A stretch of DNA of 63,144 bases, taken from positions 1 to 63,144 of the forward strand of contig VXNP01000090.1 of the NCBI GenBank assembly GCA_009840525.1, given 5' to 3'. Position numbers and translations under genes: made by a program. How positions within the stretch are numbered: position 1 is the first letter of the stretch; every line of letters starts with the position of its first letter. Shown in pieces: positions 8,168-16,770 of the stretch. This DNA is from Gammaproteobacteria bacterium. Its GTDB lineage: Bacteria > Gemmatimonadota > Gemmatimonadetes > Longimicrobiales > Gaopeijiaceae. The notes beneath the pieces were generated by a model. The model was not told the origin of the DNA and searched no databases. It saw nothing but the letters and a program-made list of their open reading frames with translations.

Positions 8168-9453
8168 GCCTGGAAGCGCTGGAAGACGCGTCGGCGGTGC
8201 GCGATGACGAAGGCGGGAAGGAGCCCGCAGGCGGCGAAGCGAACCCCGGCGATGCGCCGGCAATGAACGGCGGAGCTGCGGCGGTCGCCCGGGCGACGGA
8301 GGCTGGCGGCGCCCCCGTGGTGGCGCCGCGGACGGTCGGAGAACTGAGCAACCTGATAGCGCGCGCGTCCCGCGACGGACGGCAGGTTCGCTTCATCGGC
8401 AATGCCACCTCCCTCCCCGCCGGCTATCTGGACCGACCGGTGGACCTGGTGGTAAGCACGCGCGCGCTGGACACGGTTCACGCGTACGACCCAGCCGACC
8501 TGACCCTCACTGCGGACGCCGGGGTCTCCCTCGGCCAACTGGAACGGGTCACCGCCGACCAGGGCCAGTGGCTCCCCCTCGACCCGCCCGGGCGGGCCCG
8601 GCGCAGCCTTGGAGGCGTGCTGGCGAGTGGGGCGTACGGACCGCTGCAAGGGAAGTTCGGCACCCCCCGCGACCACGTCCTCGGCCTGACGCTGGTGACC
8701 GGGGACGGGCGCGTGCTCGAGCTGGGCGGCCGCGTGGTCAAGAACGTCGCCGGCTACGACCTGGTGAAGCTCGCGGTGGGGAGCAGCGGACGGCTCGGGA
8801 TCGTGACCTCCGCCACCGTGCTCCTGCACCCGTTGCCGGTCCGGGACGTGACCCTCCTCTACCAGACCCCCCGGCTGGCGCTGGCCGTGGTGCTGGCCCG
8901 CTCACTCGCCACGGCACCGCTGCGCATCCCGGCGCTGGAGCTGCTCGCCGGCCACGGCGAGGAGCCGACCGTGGCCGTGCGCCTGCTCGGCTCGCCCGAG
9001 GCCGCAGCGGAATCGGAGCGAATCCTCAACGCGCGCGTGGGACGGAAGGCCAGCCGACGCCTGGAGGGCGAGGCTTCAGCCCGGTGGTTCGCGGCGCTGG
9101 AGCGCTTCGAGGACGACGCGGCCGCCGTGGCGCGCGTCAGCCACCTGCCCTCGCGCCTGGGCGACCTGGTGGAACCGGCCGTGGAGTGCGGCACGGTGGC
9201 CGCGCACGTCTCGCTGGGCGTGCTGCGGGTGGCGGTGCGCGGGCCCGGCGCCTCCGCGGCGGCCGTCTTCGACGCGCTCACCCGCCTGCGTGACAACGTC
9301 GCGCAGGCCGGCGCGACCTTCCGGGTCTCGCGCGCGAACATCCCCCGTTGGCCCGCCCCCGAGCCGGCTGCCGCGCCGGGCGTCCTCGCGCTCACGCGCG
9401 GCATCGTGGACAGCTTCGACCCCGCCGGGGTGCTCTCCCGGCCGGCCTCGTAG
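8164..9453 (+). CDS. glcE: Glycolate oxidase FAD-binding subunit GlcE
   Basis: This 429-residue protein has an FAD_binding_4 domain beginning around residue 55 (VAPRTVGELSNLIARA) and including RRSLGGVLASGAYGP, FGTPRDHVLGL and GGRVVKNVAGYDLVKL, which are characteristic of GlcE. The first 50 residues are a poorly conserved Ala/Glu/Gly-rich extension; a later start is possible, but the 4-nt overlap with glcD supports this one. GlcE is a non-catalytic flavoprotein partner of GlcD in the GlcDEF complex. Here GlcF is absent, and the next gene, 25 bp on, is a CcdA-like membrane protein. Confidence 0.9.
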   Translation: MSLEALEDASAVRDDEGGKEPAGGEANPGDAPAMNGGAAAVARATEAGGAPVVAPRTVGELSNLIARASRDGRQVRFIGNATSLPAGYLDRPVDLVVSTRALDTVHAYDPADLTLTADAGVSLGQLERVTADQGQWLPLDPPGRARRSLGGVLASGAYGPLQGKFGTPRDHVLGLTLVTGDGRVLELGGRVVKNVAGYDLVKLAVGSSGRLGIVTSATVLLHPLPVRDVTLLYQTPRLALAVVLARSLATAPLRIPALELLAGHGEEPTVAVRLLGSPEAAAESERILNARVGRKASRRLEGEASARWFAALERFEDDAAAVARVSHLPSRLGDLVEPAVECGTVAAHVSLGVLRVAVRGPGASAAAVFDALTRLRDNVAQAGATFRVSRANIPRWPAPEPAAAPGVLALTRGIVDSFDPAGVLSRPAS

Positions 9454-9478
9454 ACCGCCGCACCCCGGGAGCCGGGCC

Positions 9479-10207
9479 ATGTCAGCCGTCTGGACCGCCG
9501 CCGCACAGATCGGAGGCATCTCCGAGAGCCTGAGCGCGAGCCCCCTGCTGGCCATGGGGCTGCTCTTCTGGGCCGGCGTCCTGACCAGCCTGACCCCGTG
9601 CGTCTACCCGATGATCCCCATCACCGCGTCGGTCATCGCCGGGGCTTCCAGGGACAAGGCGCCGCGGACGCGCATCGTGGGGCTGACCCTCACCTATGTC
9701 ACCGGGCTTGCGATGTTCTACGCCCTGCTCGGCCTGGTGGCGGGGCTGAGCGGCACCCTCTTCGGCACGGTGAGTGCAAACCCGTGGGTACGGTTCGCCA
9801 CCGCCAACCTGCTCATCATCTTCGCGCTGGCCATGCTGGACGTGATCCCGGTGAGCGCGCCCAAGCGGCTGCTGCATTGGGCGGGCGGGCTGGGCGGCGG
9901 GTCCTACCCGGCGGTCTTCCTGCTGGGCGCCACCTCCGGCATCGTGGCCGCACCGTGCGGCGCCCCCGCCTTCGCCGTGGTCCTCACCTGGGTGGCGGCG
10001 ACCCAGGCCGGCGCCATGGGGTTCATCTACCTCTTCGTGTTCTCGCTGGGGATGACCTCGCTGCTGGTCGCGGTCGGGCTCTTCTCGGGCACCGCCGCCT
10101 GGCTGCCGAAGTCCGGAGCATGGATGGTATGGATCAAGAAGGCGGCGGGTATCATTATGCTGGGTGTGGCGGAGTACTACCTGATTCAAACGGGACTGGT
10201 GATGTGA
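9479..10207 (+). CDS. CcdA/DsbD-type thiol-disulfide transmembrane protein
   Basis: This 242-residue polytopic membrane protein has the paired cysteine motifs of the DsbD/CcdA transmembrane domain: SLTPCVYPMIPIT in the first helix and APCGAPAF in the fourth. Six hydrophobic segments can be picked out. The family carries reducing equivalents from cytoplasmic thioredoxin across the inner membrane to exported thioredoxin-like proteins. ATG 9479 lies just after a GGGAG; a longer in-frame extension into glcE is rejected because it reads as arginine-rich shadow. The next gene, a TlpA-like thioredoxin, starts in a GTGA overlap, which makes a complete membrane-to-periplasm relay. Confidence 0.9.
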   Translation: MSAVWTAAAQIGGISESLSASPLLAMGLLFWAGVLTSLTPCVYPMIPITASVIAGASRDKAPRTRIVGLTLTYVTGLAMFYALLGLVAGLSGTLFGTVSANPWVRFATANLLIIFALAMLDVIPVSAPKRLLHWAGGLGGGSYPAVFLLGATSGIVAAPCGAPAFAVVLTWVAATQAGAMGFIYLFVFSLGMTSLLVAVGLFSGTAAWLPKSGAWMVWIKKAAGIIMLGVAEYYLIQTGLVM

Positions 10208-10746
10208 ATACGGTCAGACGGAATCTTCTGGCGGCAGTGACGGTGCTCAGCGCCGTCGTGATGCTCTTCAGCGGCGCAGGCGCGCAGGAACGGGGCGAGA
10301 TCGGCATCGCCGTGGGCGAGACGCCGGCCCCCCCCACCATCGAGAACCTCGACGGAGAACCTGTCGACCTCGAGGACTACGTCGGCGAGCGGCCCCTCCT
10401 GCTCGAGTTCTGGGCCAGTTGGTGCGAGCAGTGCGAGGCGCTGCAGCCCAGCATGGACGCCGCCTTCGAACGCTACGGCGACGAGGTCGGCTTCCTCGCG
10501 GTCGCGGTGGCCGTGGCCCAGACCCAGCGCGCCGTGCGCCGGCACCTCGAGCGGCACGCCATCCCCTTCCCGATGCTGTGGGACACGCGAGGCGCCGCCA
10601 CGCGCGCCTTCCTGGCGCCGGCGACCGCCTACGTGGTCATCCTGGACGCGGAGGGCAAGGTCGCCTACACCGGCATCGGCCCGCAGCAGGACATCGTCCA
10701 GGCCGTGGGGGACGTGCTGGCGGCGGAGGCATCGGCCGACAGGTAG
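10204..10746 (+). CDS. Exported TlpA/ResA-like thioredoxin
   Basis: This 180-residue protein has an N-terminal signal peptide (MNTVRRNLLA followed by a hydrophobic stretch, ending near GAGAQE, about residue 28) and a thioredoxin fold with the redox motif WCEQC (Cys74 and Cys77) preceded by LLLEFWAS. The cis-Pro loop is in APATAYVVI. It starts with GTG overlapping the stop of the CcdA-like gene by 4 nt, so the two are coupled. It is the likely periplasmic electron acceptor of that protein, used in cytochrome c maturation or cysteine reduction. The WCEQC dipeptide is less common than WCxPC and may shift its redox potential. Confidence 0.88.
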   Translation: MNTVRRNLLAAVTVLSAVVMLFSGAGAQERGEIGIAVGETPAPPTIENLDGEPVDLEDYVGERPLLLEFWASWCEQCEALQPSMDAAFERYGDEVGFLAVAVAVAQTQRAVRRHLERHAIPFPMLWDTRGAATRAFLAPATAYVVILDAEGKVAYTGIGPQQDIVQAVGDVLAAEASADR

Positions 10747-10764
10747 CCAGACTCGGTACGGGAT

Positions 10765-11256
10765 TCAGACGCCGAACTGGCGGAGATGGTAGTCGAGGTG
10801 CTTCCAGCACAGAAAACTCCACTCCCGGCCTGAAATCCGACCGAACAGCGGATGTGGCGCCCACGTCTCCGCGACGTCTTTCCGACCCACGCGGTCGACC
10901 AGGGAGTGGAGCACCGCGACATCTCCATGCCACTCGACCGGGGCCGTTGTAAACATCTCGGGCGCGGCCCCAAGGCGTGCCCTGGGCCATGGCAGCCAGC
11001 CCACCGCAATCCGTCGGTAGAACTCGAATCGGAGCGGTCCCAGCGGCGCCTTCAGCTCGCGACTGCCGAATCTGAACCGGAGCGGTCCAGGCTGGGTCTC
11101 GATATCGCCCATGGCGATCCGCAGCTGGTCGGCGGCATGGCAGATCATCTCATGCGCAGACATGGTCCCCCACTGCCGGCCGCTCTCCGGCGAGAGCCGG
11201 TCGATGCGCGCGTGCATCGCGTCCCGCGCTTCGGCGCCAGCAAGTGTCGTGCTCAT
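10765..11256 (-). CDS. DUF1569/DinB-like four-helix protein
   Basis: About 163 residues. The N-terminal half contains SAHEMICHAADQLR and the C-terminus ends in KHLDYHLRQFGV; these histidines match the metal-binding triad of DinB/YfiT-like four-helix bundles, in the DUF1569 branch. The function is unknown; related proteins are thiol-dependent S-transferases. ATG 11256 is preferred; a TTG at 11331 would extend the frame and overlap the stop of the upstream peptidase gene. The ribosome site is weak in both cases. It lies downstream of the DPP-IV-like gene on the same strand. Confidence 0.75.
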   Translation of the reverse strand: MSTTLAGAEARDAMHARIDRLSPESGRQWGTMSAHEMICHAADQLRIAMGDIETQPGPLRFRFGSRELKAPLGPLRFEFYRRIAVGWLPWPRARLGAAPEMFTTAPVEWHGDVAVLHSLVDRVGRKDVAETWAPHPLFGRISGREWSFLCWKHLDYHLRQFGV

Positions 11257-11323
11257 GCGGCTCGGTGTCTCGGGCCGGGGGGCGGCGGCCTGGCGAGTCT
11301 GCCAGGCCGTTCTCAGCGCCTCC

Positions 11324-13753
11324 TCACCCAACCGGTCTTCGAAGCTGCCCGAACTCGTAGTTCGCCGGAGGCTCAGCGCCCATGAGATGGCGCACGAAGT
11401 AGTCCCAGCGCTTGCGCATCATGTAGGGCTCGTTGCCGAAGCCGTGGCCTCGATTCGGAAACAGCACCAGGTCGAAGTCCTTGTTCGCGGCGATGAGCGC
11501 ATCCACCACAAGCATGGTGTTCGAGTGCGGCACGTTGGTGTCCATCGTGCCGTGGGCGATGAGCAGCTTGCCTTGCAGATTCCCCGCCACCAACTGGTTC
11601 GCCTGGTTGTCGTAGTTGGTGGTGCCGTCGTCGTATTCCTCGAGCAGCCCCTGCCACTTCTCGCCCCAGTCGTCTTCGTAGTTGCGGTTGTCGTGGTTGC
11701 CGGCCTGTGACACCGCCACCTTGTAGAACTCCGGATAGCGCAGGATGCCGGCCGTCGACGCAAAACCGCCGCCCGAGTGCCCGAAGATGCCGACCCGGTC
11801 GATGTCCATCCACTCGTGCCGCTCGGCGAGCTGCTGGATTCCGGTGATCTGATCGGGCAGGCCGTTGTCGCCCATGTTGCCGTAATACGCCTCGTGGAAG
11901 CTCCGCGAGCGCATCGGCGTGCCCATGGCATCCAGCTCCACCACCACGAATCCCAGCTCCGCGATCGCCTGCAGATCCCGGTGCGCGGCGCGGAAGCTGC
12001 GGCTCCCGACGCTGCCGCTCTGAGGACCCGGATAGAGGTAGTTGACGATCGGGTATTGCAGCGACGGGTCGAAGTTGGACGGGCGGAACATCAGCCCGTA
12101 GAGATCCGTGACGCCGTCGCGTGCCTTCACTTCGAAGGGGATGGGGGGCTGCCAGCCGGCTGCCTGCAGAGCGGAAACGTCGGCCCGCTCCAGCTCCACC
12201 ACGACCTCCCCGCTCATGTCGCGGACAACGCTCGCGGGCGGGGTCACGGGCGTGGACCAGTTGTCGACGAAGTACTCGCCGTCGGGGGAGCGCGAGATGG
12301 TGTGGTCGGCGCTGTCGGGGGTGAGCAGCCGCACGTCGCCGCCGTCCAGTCCGATCTGGTAGAGGTAGCGGAAGTAGGGATCCCCGTCCTCGCGCTCGTT
12401 GCCGATGAAGAGCACGGTGCGCGCGTCGGTGTCGACCTCCAGCACCTCCAGCACATTCCACTCCCCGGAGGTGATCTGCCGCTTAAGGTCGCCCGACTCC
12501 AGGTCGTAGAGATAGAGATGGCTCCAGTTGTCGCGCCGGGAGAACCAGATCACCTCGTTGCTCTCCTCGAGGACACGCCAGTTGTGGGATCCGTCACCGG
12601 ACTCGAAGAAGGTCTCCACCCGCTCTTCGAGAACGTCGCGTACGGCGCCGGTGCGGGCGTCGGCAACCCGCAGGATGGCCTCCTTGTGGTCGCGGGAACT
12701 CGACACGAAGGCCACCTGGCTGGCGTCGTCGCTCCATTCCACGTCCGCGAAGGTGCCTCCGCAGGCGACGTGGTCGCACACCGTCGAGCGGTGCTGGTCC
12801 GGAGGCATGTCGAAGCGCACCAGGCGTGAGTCGGCGGACGCGTCCAGGTCCAGCACCACCCGGTGGATGCGGAAGATCACAGAGTCCTCGGGCAGGGGAT
12901 AGCGCCAGGCGTCCAGCTCGGGATGGCCGACCTGGGTGTTAACCATGTACATCATCCCCACGCCGCGCGCGTCGTGCTGGAAGGTGGCGATCCTGCGGCT
13001 GTCCGGAGACCAGCGCAGGACCGGACGGGGGCTCCGCACCCAGCCGGCATTGTTGGTCGCGTAGCCGAAGTCCTCTTCGCCGTCGAAGGTCAGCTGCGTC
13101 TCCTCCCCGGTATCCGTCTCGCGCACCCAGAGGTTGTGGTCGCGGATGAACGCCTCGCGCCCCTGATCCGGCGAGACGACGCCGGCCGAGCGGCGGAAGG
13201 CCGCCTCGAAGCCCATGGATATCGCCATGTAGTTGGCCCGGCGCTGTTCCGGAGAGCCCTCCAGCTCCTCGCAGCGGTAGGCGATCGTGCTACAGCGGAA
13301 GGCGCGCCCCTCGTCGCTGAAATCGTCTCCTTCGGGGGCGAAGAGAACCACCGCGGCCCCGGGGATGAACTGCCCCCCCGGCAGGCCCGCCGCCGTCGCG
13401 CCCGCGCCCGCCACTCCCGACAGCGCGTTCGCCATCCGCTCGTGGTCGAAAGCAGGTTGACGGCTGCCCGCACCGGGGTCGACCATCACGTACTCGCTGC
13501 CCTGCGGCGTCTGGTTGCGGTACCAGAAGCGTCCGTCCGGCATCCAGTCGGGATCGACCGCGCCGTTGAACACCAGCGGGTTCATGTTCGCTCCGAGGTG
13601 GCGCTCGGCCCGGGCATAGTCCTCGGCCGTCAGCGCGCGCGGCGCGTCCTGCGCGGTAACGGCGGTGGGAGCCAGAGTGACAAGGAAAGGGACCAGGATC
13701 AGGAACAGACTCGACATCCCGAGTTGTGTCGGATGCACTCTTGGCGGCCGCAT
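11324..13753 (-). CDS. Secreted S9B dipeptidyl-peptidase IV-like serine peptidase
   Basis: This 809-residue exported protein has a signal peptide (MRPPRVHPTQ, then a hydrophobic run ending near TAVTAQDA), a DPP-IV N-terminal beta-propeller and a C-terminal alpha/beta-hydrolase domain. The nucleophile lies in GIFGHSGGGF, the acid in HGTMDTNVPH and the histidine in FPNRGHGFG. DPP-IV enzymes release dipeptides, usually Xaa-Pro, from peptides. The start is ATG 13753, with GGAGGAAG 5 nt upstream; much longer in-frame extensions through the divergent aldehyde dehydrogenase region are shadow. It faces mmsA across a 246-bp divergent gap. Confidence 0.93.
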   Translation of the reverse strand: MRPPRVHPTQLGMSSLFLILVPFLVTLAPTAVTAQDAPRALTAEDYARAERHLGANMNPLVFNGAVDPDWMPDGRFWYRNQTPQGSEYVMVDPGAGSRQPAFDHERMANALSGVAGAGATAAGLPGGQFIPGAAVVLFAPEGDDFSDEGRAFRCSTIAYRCEELEGSPEQRRANYMAISMGFEAAFRRSAGVVSPDQGREAFIRDHNLWVRETDTGEETQLTFDGEEDFGYATNNAGWVRSPRPVLRWSPDSRRIATFQHDARGVGMMYMVNTQVGHPELDAWRYPLPEDSVIFRIHRVVLDLDASADSRLVRFDMPPDQHRSTVCDHVACGGTFADVEWSDDASQVAFVSSSRDHKEAILRVADARTGAVRDVLEERVETFFESGDGSHNWRVLEESNEVIWFSRRDNWSHLYLYDLESGDLKRQITSGEWNVLEVLEVDTDARTVLFIGNEREDGDPYFRYLYQIGLDGGDVRLLTPDSADHTISRSPDGEYFVDNWSTPVTPPASVVRDMSGEVVVELERADVSALQAAGWQPPIPFEVKARDGVTDLYGLMFRPSNFDPSLQYPIVNYLYPGPQSGSVGSRSFRAAHRDLQAIAELGFVVVELDAMGTPMRSRSFHEAYYGNMGDNGLPDQITGIQQLAERHEWMDIDRVGIFGHSGGGFASTAGILRYPEFYKVAVSQAGNHDNRNYEDDWGEKWQGLLEEYDDGTTNYDNQANQLVAGNLQGKLLIAHGTMDTNVPHSNTMLVVDALIAANKDFDLVLFPNRGHGFGNEPYMMRKRWDYFVRHLMGAEPPANYEFGQLRRPVG

Positions 13754-13999
13754 GGCCTTCCTCCGATGCGGGGAAATGGTTTGCTTGAGGAAGATGGCCC
13801 GACGGCGTCCGCCGGGGCAACGACATTCCCGGTGCGAAAGGGCTGGGATTGACAAGGTTGCGGCGCGTCCGATCCCTTGACCAGGAAGGGCGCTGATGGG
13901 ACACTTCAGAGCCATCCTTGGACCCTGGGTTGAGAGCGATTCTTCGGCCTGAGGTTGCCGCCCTGCCCCTCCCTGCCGCCATCTGCGGGAGTTGACGCC

Positions 14000-15478
14000 A
14001 TGTCCGCCGATACCGCCACCATCGACGCCTCCCCCCGGCCCATCTCCAACTATGTCGCGGGCCGCTGGACGGCGCCGTCGGGCACCGGGTCGCTGCCGGT
14101 AACCAATCCCACCACCGGTGAGCCGCTGGGACGGGTGCCGCTTTCCACGGGCGCGGATGTGGACACCGCCGTCGCCGCGGCCACCGCTGCGTTCCCGGCA
14201 TGGCGCCGCACCCCTCCGGTCGAGCGGGCGCGAGTGTTCTTCCGCCTGAAGCATCTGCTCGAAGAGCACAAGGAGTCGCTGGCCCGCTCCCTGGTCATCG
14301 AACACGGGAAAAACCTGGACGAGTGCAGGGGCGAGCTGCAGCGGGGCATCGAGAACGTCGAGCACGCCTGCGGCATCCCCACGCTGATGATGGGCGATGT
14401 GCTCGAGGACGTGGCCCCGGGCATCGACTGCGAGGCCATCCGGCAGCCGCTGGGGGTGTTCGCGGTGGTTTCCCCGTACAACTTCCCCGTGATGATCCCG
14501 CTCTGGTTCTGGCCGTACGCCGTGGCCGCGGGCAACACGGTGGTGCTCAAGCCCAGCGAGCAGGATCCGATCACCCACCAGCGCGTGGTCGACCTCGCCG
14601 AGCAGGCCGGGCTGCCCCCGGGCGTGCTCAACGTGGTGCACGGAGACCGGGAGGCGGTGACCGCGCTGCTCGAGCATCCCGGCATCGCCGGGGTCTCCTT
14701 CGTGGGATCGAGCCAGGTGGCGCGCATCCTCTACAGGAAGGCGGGCGCGTCCGGCAAGCGCGTGCAGGCGCTCGGCGGGGCCAAGAACCACATGATCGTG
14801 CTCCCGGACGCGGACTACGACCTGGTGGCCGACGCGGTGGTGTCGTCGATCTTCGGCTCGGCCGGACAGCGGTGCCTGGCGGGCAGCGTCGTGGTGGGGG
14901 TGGCCGACGCCTACGCGAACATCCGCGAGCGGATTCTCGACCGCTCGGCCTCGCTGTGCGTGGGCAACGGCCTCGAGGACGGGGTGGACATGGGGCCGGT
15001 GATCTCCGCCCGCCACCGCGACCGGGTGATGGGCTACATCGACAGCGGCGTGAAGGACGGCGCCTCGCTGGTGATGGACGGCCGGGGCGCCACGGTGCCC
15101 GGGTACCCCGACGGCAACTGGGTCGGCCCGACCATCTTCGAGGACGTGCACCCCGACATGGCTATCGGCAAGGACGAGATCTTCGGGCCGGTGATGGGGA
15201 TGTCGAAGGCCGATACCGTGGAGGACGCAATCGAGCTGATGCACCAGAGCGAGTACGGCAACGCCACCTCGATCTTCACGACGAGCGGGCGGGCGGCGCG
15301 CGAGTTCCGCTACCACGCCGGCATCAGCATGATCGGCATCAACATCGGCGTGGCGGCGCCGATGGCCTTCTTCCCGTTCGGGGGGTCGCGCGGCTCCTTC
15401 TTCGGCGACCTCAAGGCCCAGGGCCGCGACTCCGTCGAGTTCTTCACCGACAAGCGCGTGGTGATCACGCGGTGGTAA
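14000..15478 (+). CDS. mmsA: CoA-acylating methylmalonate-semialdehyde dehydrogenase
   Basis: This 492-residue aldehyde dehydrogenase has the catalytic cysteine at Cys292 in SAGQRCLAG and SPYNFPVMIPLWF at 158-170. The usual general-base glutamate is replaced in QALGGAKNH, a hallmark of the CoA-dependent methylmalonate/malonate semialdehyde dehydrogenases. The reaction oxidises (methyl)malonate semialdehyde with NAD and CoA to propionyl- or acetyl-CoA plus CO2, in valine, beta-alanine and inositol breakdown. ATG 14000 is chosen over an upstream in-frame ATG because the first residues then match the family and GGGAG precedes it. It overlaps the aminotransferase gene by 7 nt, pointing to amino-acid (beta-alanine or beta-aminoisobutyrate) catabolism. 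Confidence 0.93.
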   Translation: MSADTATIDASPRPISNYVAGRWTAPSGTGSLPVTNPTTGEPLGRVPLSTGADVDTAVAAATAAFPAWRRTPPVERARVFFRLKHLLEEHKESLARSLVIEHGKNLDECRGELQRGIENVEHACGIPTLMMGDVLEDVAPGIDCEAIRQPLGVFAVVSPYNFPVMIPLWFWPYAVAAGNTVVLKPSEQDPITHQRVVDLAEQAGLPPGVLNVVHGDREAVTALLEHPGIAGVSFVGSSQVARILYRKAGASGKRVQALGGAKNHMIVLPDADYDLVADAVVSSIFGSAGQRCLAGSVVVGVADAYANIRERILDRSASLCVGNGLEDGVDMGPVISARHRDRVMGYIDSGVKDGASLVMDGRGATVPGYPDGNWVGPTIFEDVHPDMAIGKDEIFGPVMGMSKADTVEDAIELMHQSEYGNATSIFTTSGRAAREFRYHAGISMIGINIGVAAPMAFFPFGGSRGSFFGDLKAQGRDSVEFFTDKRVVITRW

Positions 15479-16761
15479 CGCGGGAACTGATCGAGCGCCA
15501 GCGCGCCTCCATCTTCCCCTGCGTAAAGCCGTTGTACGACGAGCCCCTTGTGCTCGTGGAGGCGGAGGGCGTGCGGGCCAGGGGCGCCGACGGGCGGGAA
15601 TACCTCGACCTGTTCGCCGGCATCCTCACCACCTCGATCGGGCACTGCCATCCGCGGGTCGTCGCGGCGGTGCAGGACCAGGTCGCGCGCCTGGGCCACA
15701 CCTCGAACCTCTATGTGACGGAGCCCTACGTGGCCGCGGCCGAGCGGCTTACCGGTCTCGCACCCGCCGGTCTCGACCAGGTCATGTTCACCAACAGCGG
15801 CACCGAGGCCATCGAGACCGCGGTCATGCTGGCCCAGATGCATACCCGGCGCAGCGAGATCATCGGACTGCGGCTCGGCTACTCGGGGCGCAGCACGCTG
15901 GCGACCAGCCTGACCGGACAGGCCCAGTGGAAACCGCTGCCGGCGACGGCCCCGATCCGGCACGCCATCGCGCCCTACCCCTACCGGCATGCCGATGGCG
16001 ACAATGTAGACCGCTACATCGACGAGCTGGTCGAGGTCATCGAGACCACGACCACGGGGCGCCCCGCCGCCCTGCTCGCCGAGACCATCCAGGGGGTGGG
16101 AGGCTACATCGTTCCGCCGCCGGGATACCACAAGCGCGCGGCCGAGGTGATCCGCGCGTACGGGGGCGTGTTCATCTGCGACGAGGTGCAGGCCGGGCTC
16201 GGGCGCACGGGCGACCGCTGGTTCGGCATCGAGCACTGGGAGGTCGAGCCGGACATCATGGTGGTCGCCAAGGGGGTGGCGAACGGCTTCCCGGTGGGCG
16301 GCACGCTGGCCCGCGAGGAGATCGCCGCGGCCTGGACGGGCCTTACCTTCTCCACCTACGGGGGCAGCCCTGTGTCCATGGTGGCCGCGCGCGCGACCAT
16401 GGACGTCATGGTCGAGGAAAACACCCCCGCCCGCTCCGCCGCGCGGGGGCGCCAGATGCGCGAAGGGCTGGAAGCGCTCCAGCGCGACTACCCGTGGATC
16501 GGCGACGTGCGCGGCATGGGGTTGATGATCGCTCTGGAGCTGGTGGAAGACCCCGTCACCAAAGAGCCCGGCGCCCAACTCGGCAAGGCGCTCCTGGAGG
16601 CCGCCCGCCAGGAAGGCGTGCTTATCGGCCTCGGCGGCATGGGCGGCCACGTCATCCGCATCGGCCCCTCCATGCTGATCACCCGGCAGGAGGTGGCCGA
16701 AGGGCTGGGGCGGCTGGGCCGGGCCTGTGCGCGGGTGGAGGCGGTGAGACAGGCCGCCTGA
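15472..16761 (+). CDS. Class III PLP aminotransferase (AGXT2/beta-alanine transaminase-like)
   Basis: This 429-residue class III aminotransferase has the PLP-contacting TNSGTEAIE at 107-115, the aspartate pair motif FICDEVQAGLGRTG with Asp237, and the Schiff-base lysine Lys267 in MVVAKGVANGFP. The overall pattern, with LFAGILTTSIGHCHP near the N-terminus, resembles alanine-glyoxylate aminotransferase 2, which also handles beta-alanine and (R)-3-amino-2-methylpropanoate. GTG 15472 lies inside the end of mmsA (7-nt overlap), so translation is coupled. With MmsA it would turn a beta-amino acid into its semialdehyde and then an acyl-CoA; the substrate is inferred from context. Confidence 0.9.
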   Translation: MVTRELIERQRASIFPCVKPLYDEPLVLVEAEGVRARGADGREYLDLFAGILTTSIGHCHPRVVAAVQDQVARLGHTSNLYVTEPYVAAAERLTGLAPAGLDQVMFTNSGTEAIETAVMLAQMHTRRSEIIGLRLGYSGRSTLATSLTGQAQWKPLPATAPIRHAIAPYPYRHADGDNVDRYIDELVEVIETTTTGRPAALLAETIQGVGGYIVPPPGYHKRAAEVIRAYGGVFICDEVQAGLGRTGDRWFGIEHWEVEPDIMVVAKGVANGFPVGGTLAREEIAAAWTGLTFSTYGGSPVSMVAARATMDVMVEENTPARSAARGRQMREGLEALQRDYPWIGDVRGMGLMIALELVEDPVTKEPGAQLGKALLEAARQEGVLIGLGGMGGHVIRIGPSMLITRQEVAEGLGRLGRACARVEAVRQAA

Positions 16762-16770
16762 TCAGCCCGC

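Noticed and set aside
9290-9478. A longer N-terminus for the CcdA-like protein overlapping glcE
   Set aside because: The extra residues are Arg/Pro/Ser-rich shadow sequence; the ATG at 9479 has a ribosome site and gives the expected membrane protein.
13754-15316. N-terminal extension of the DPP-IV-like gene by over 500 codons
   Set aside because: It is antisense to the aldehyde dehydrogenase gene and lacks family similarity; the signal peptide and ribosome site at 13753 define the start.
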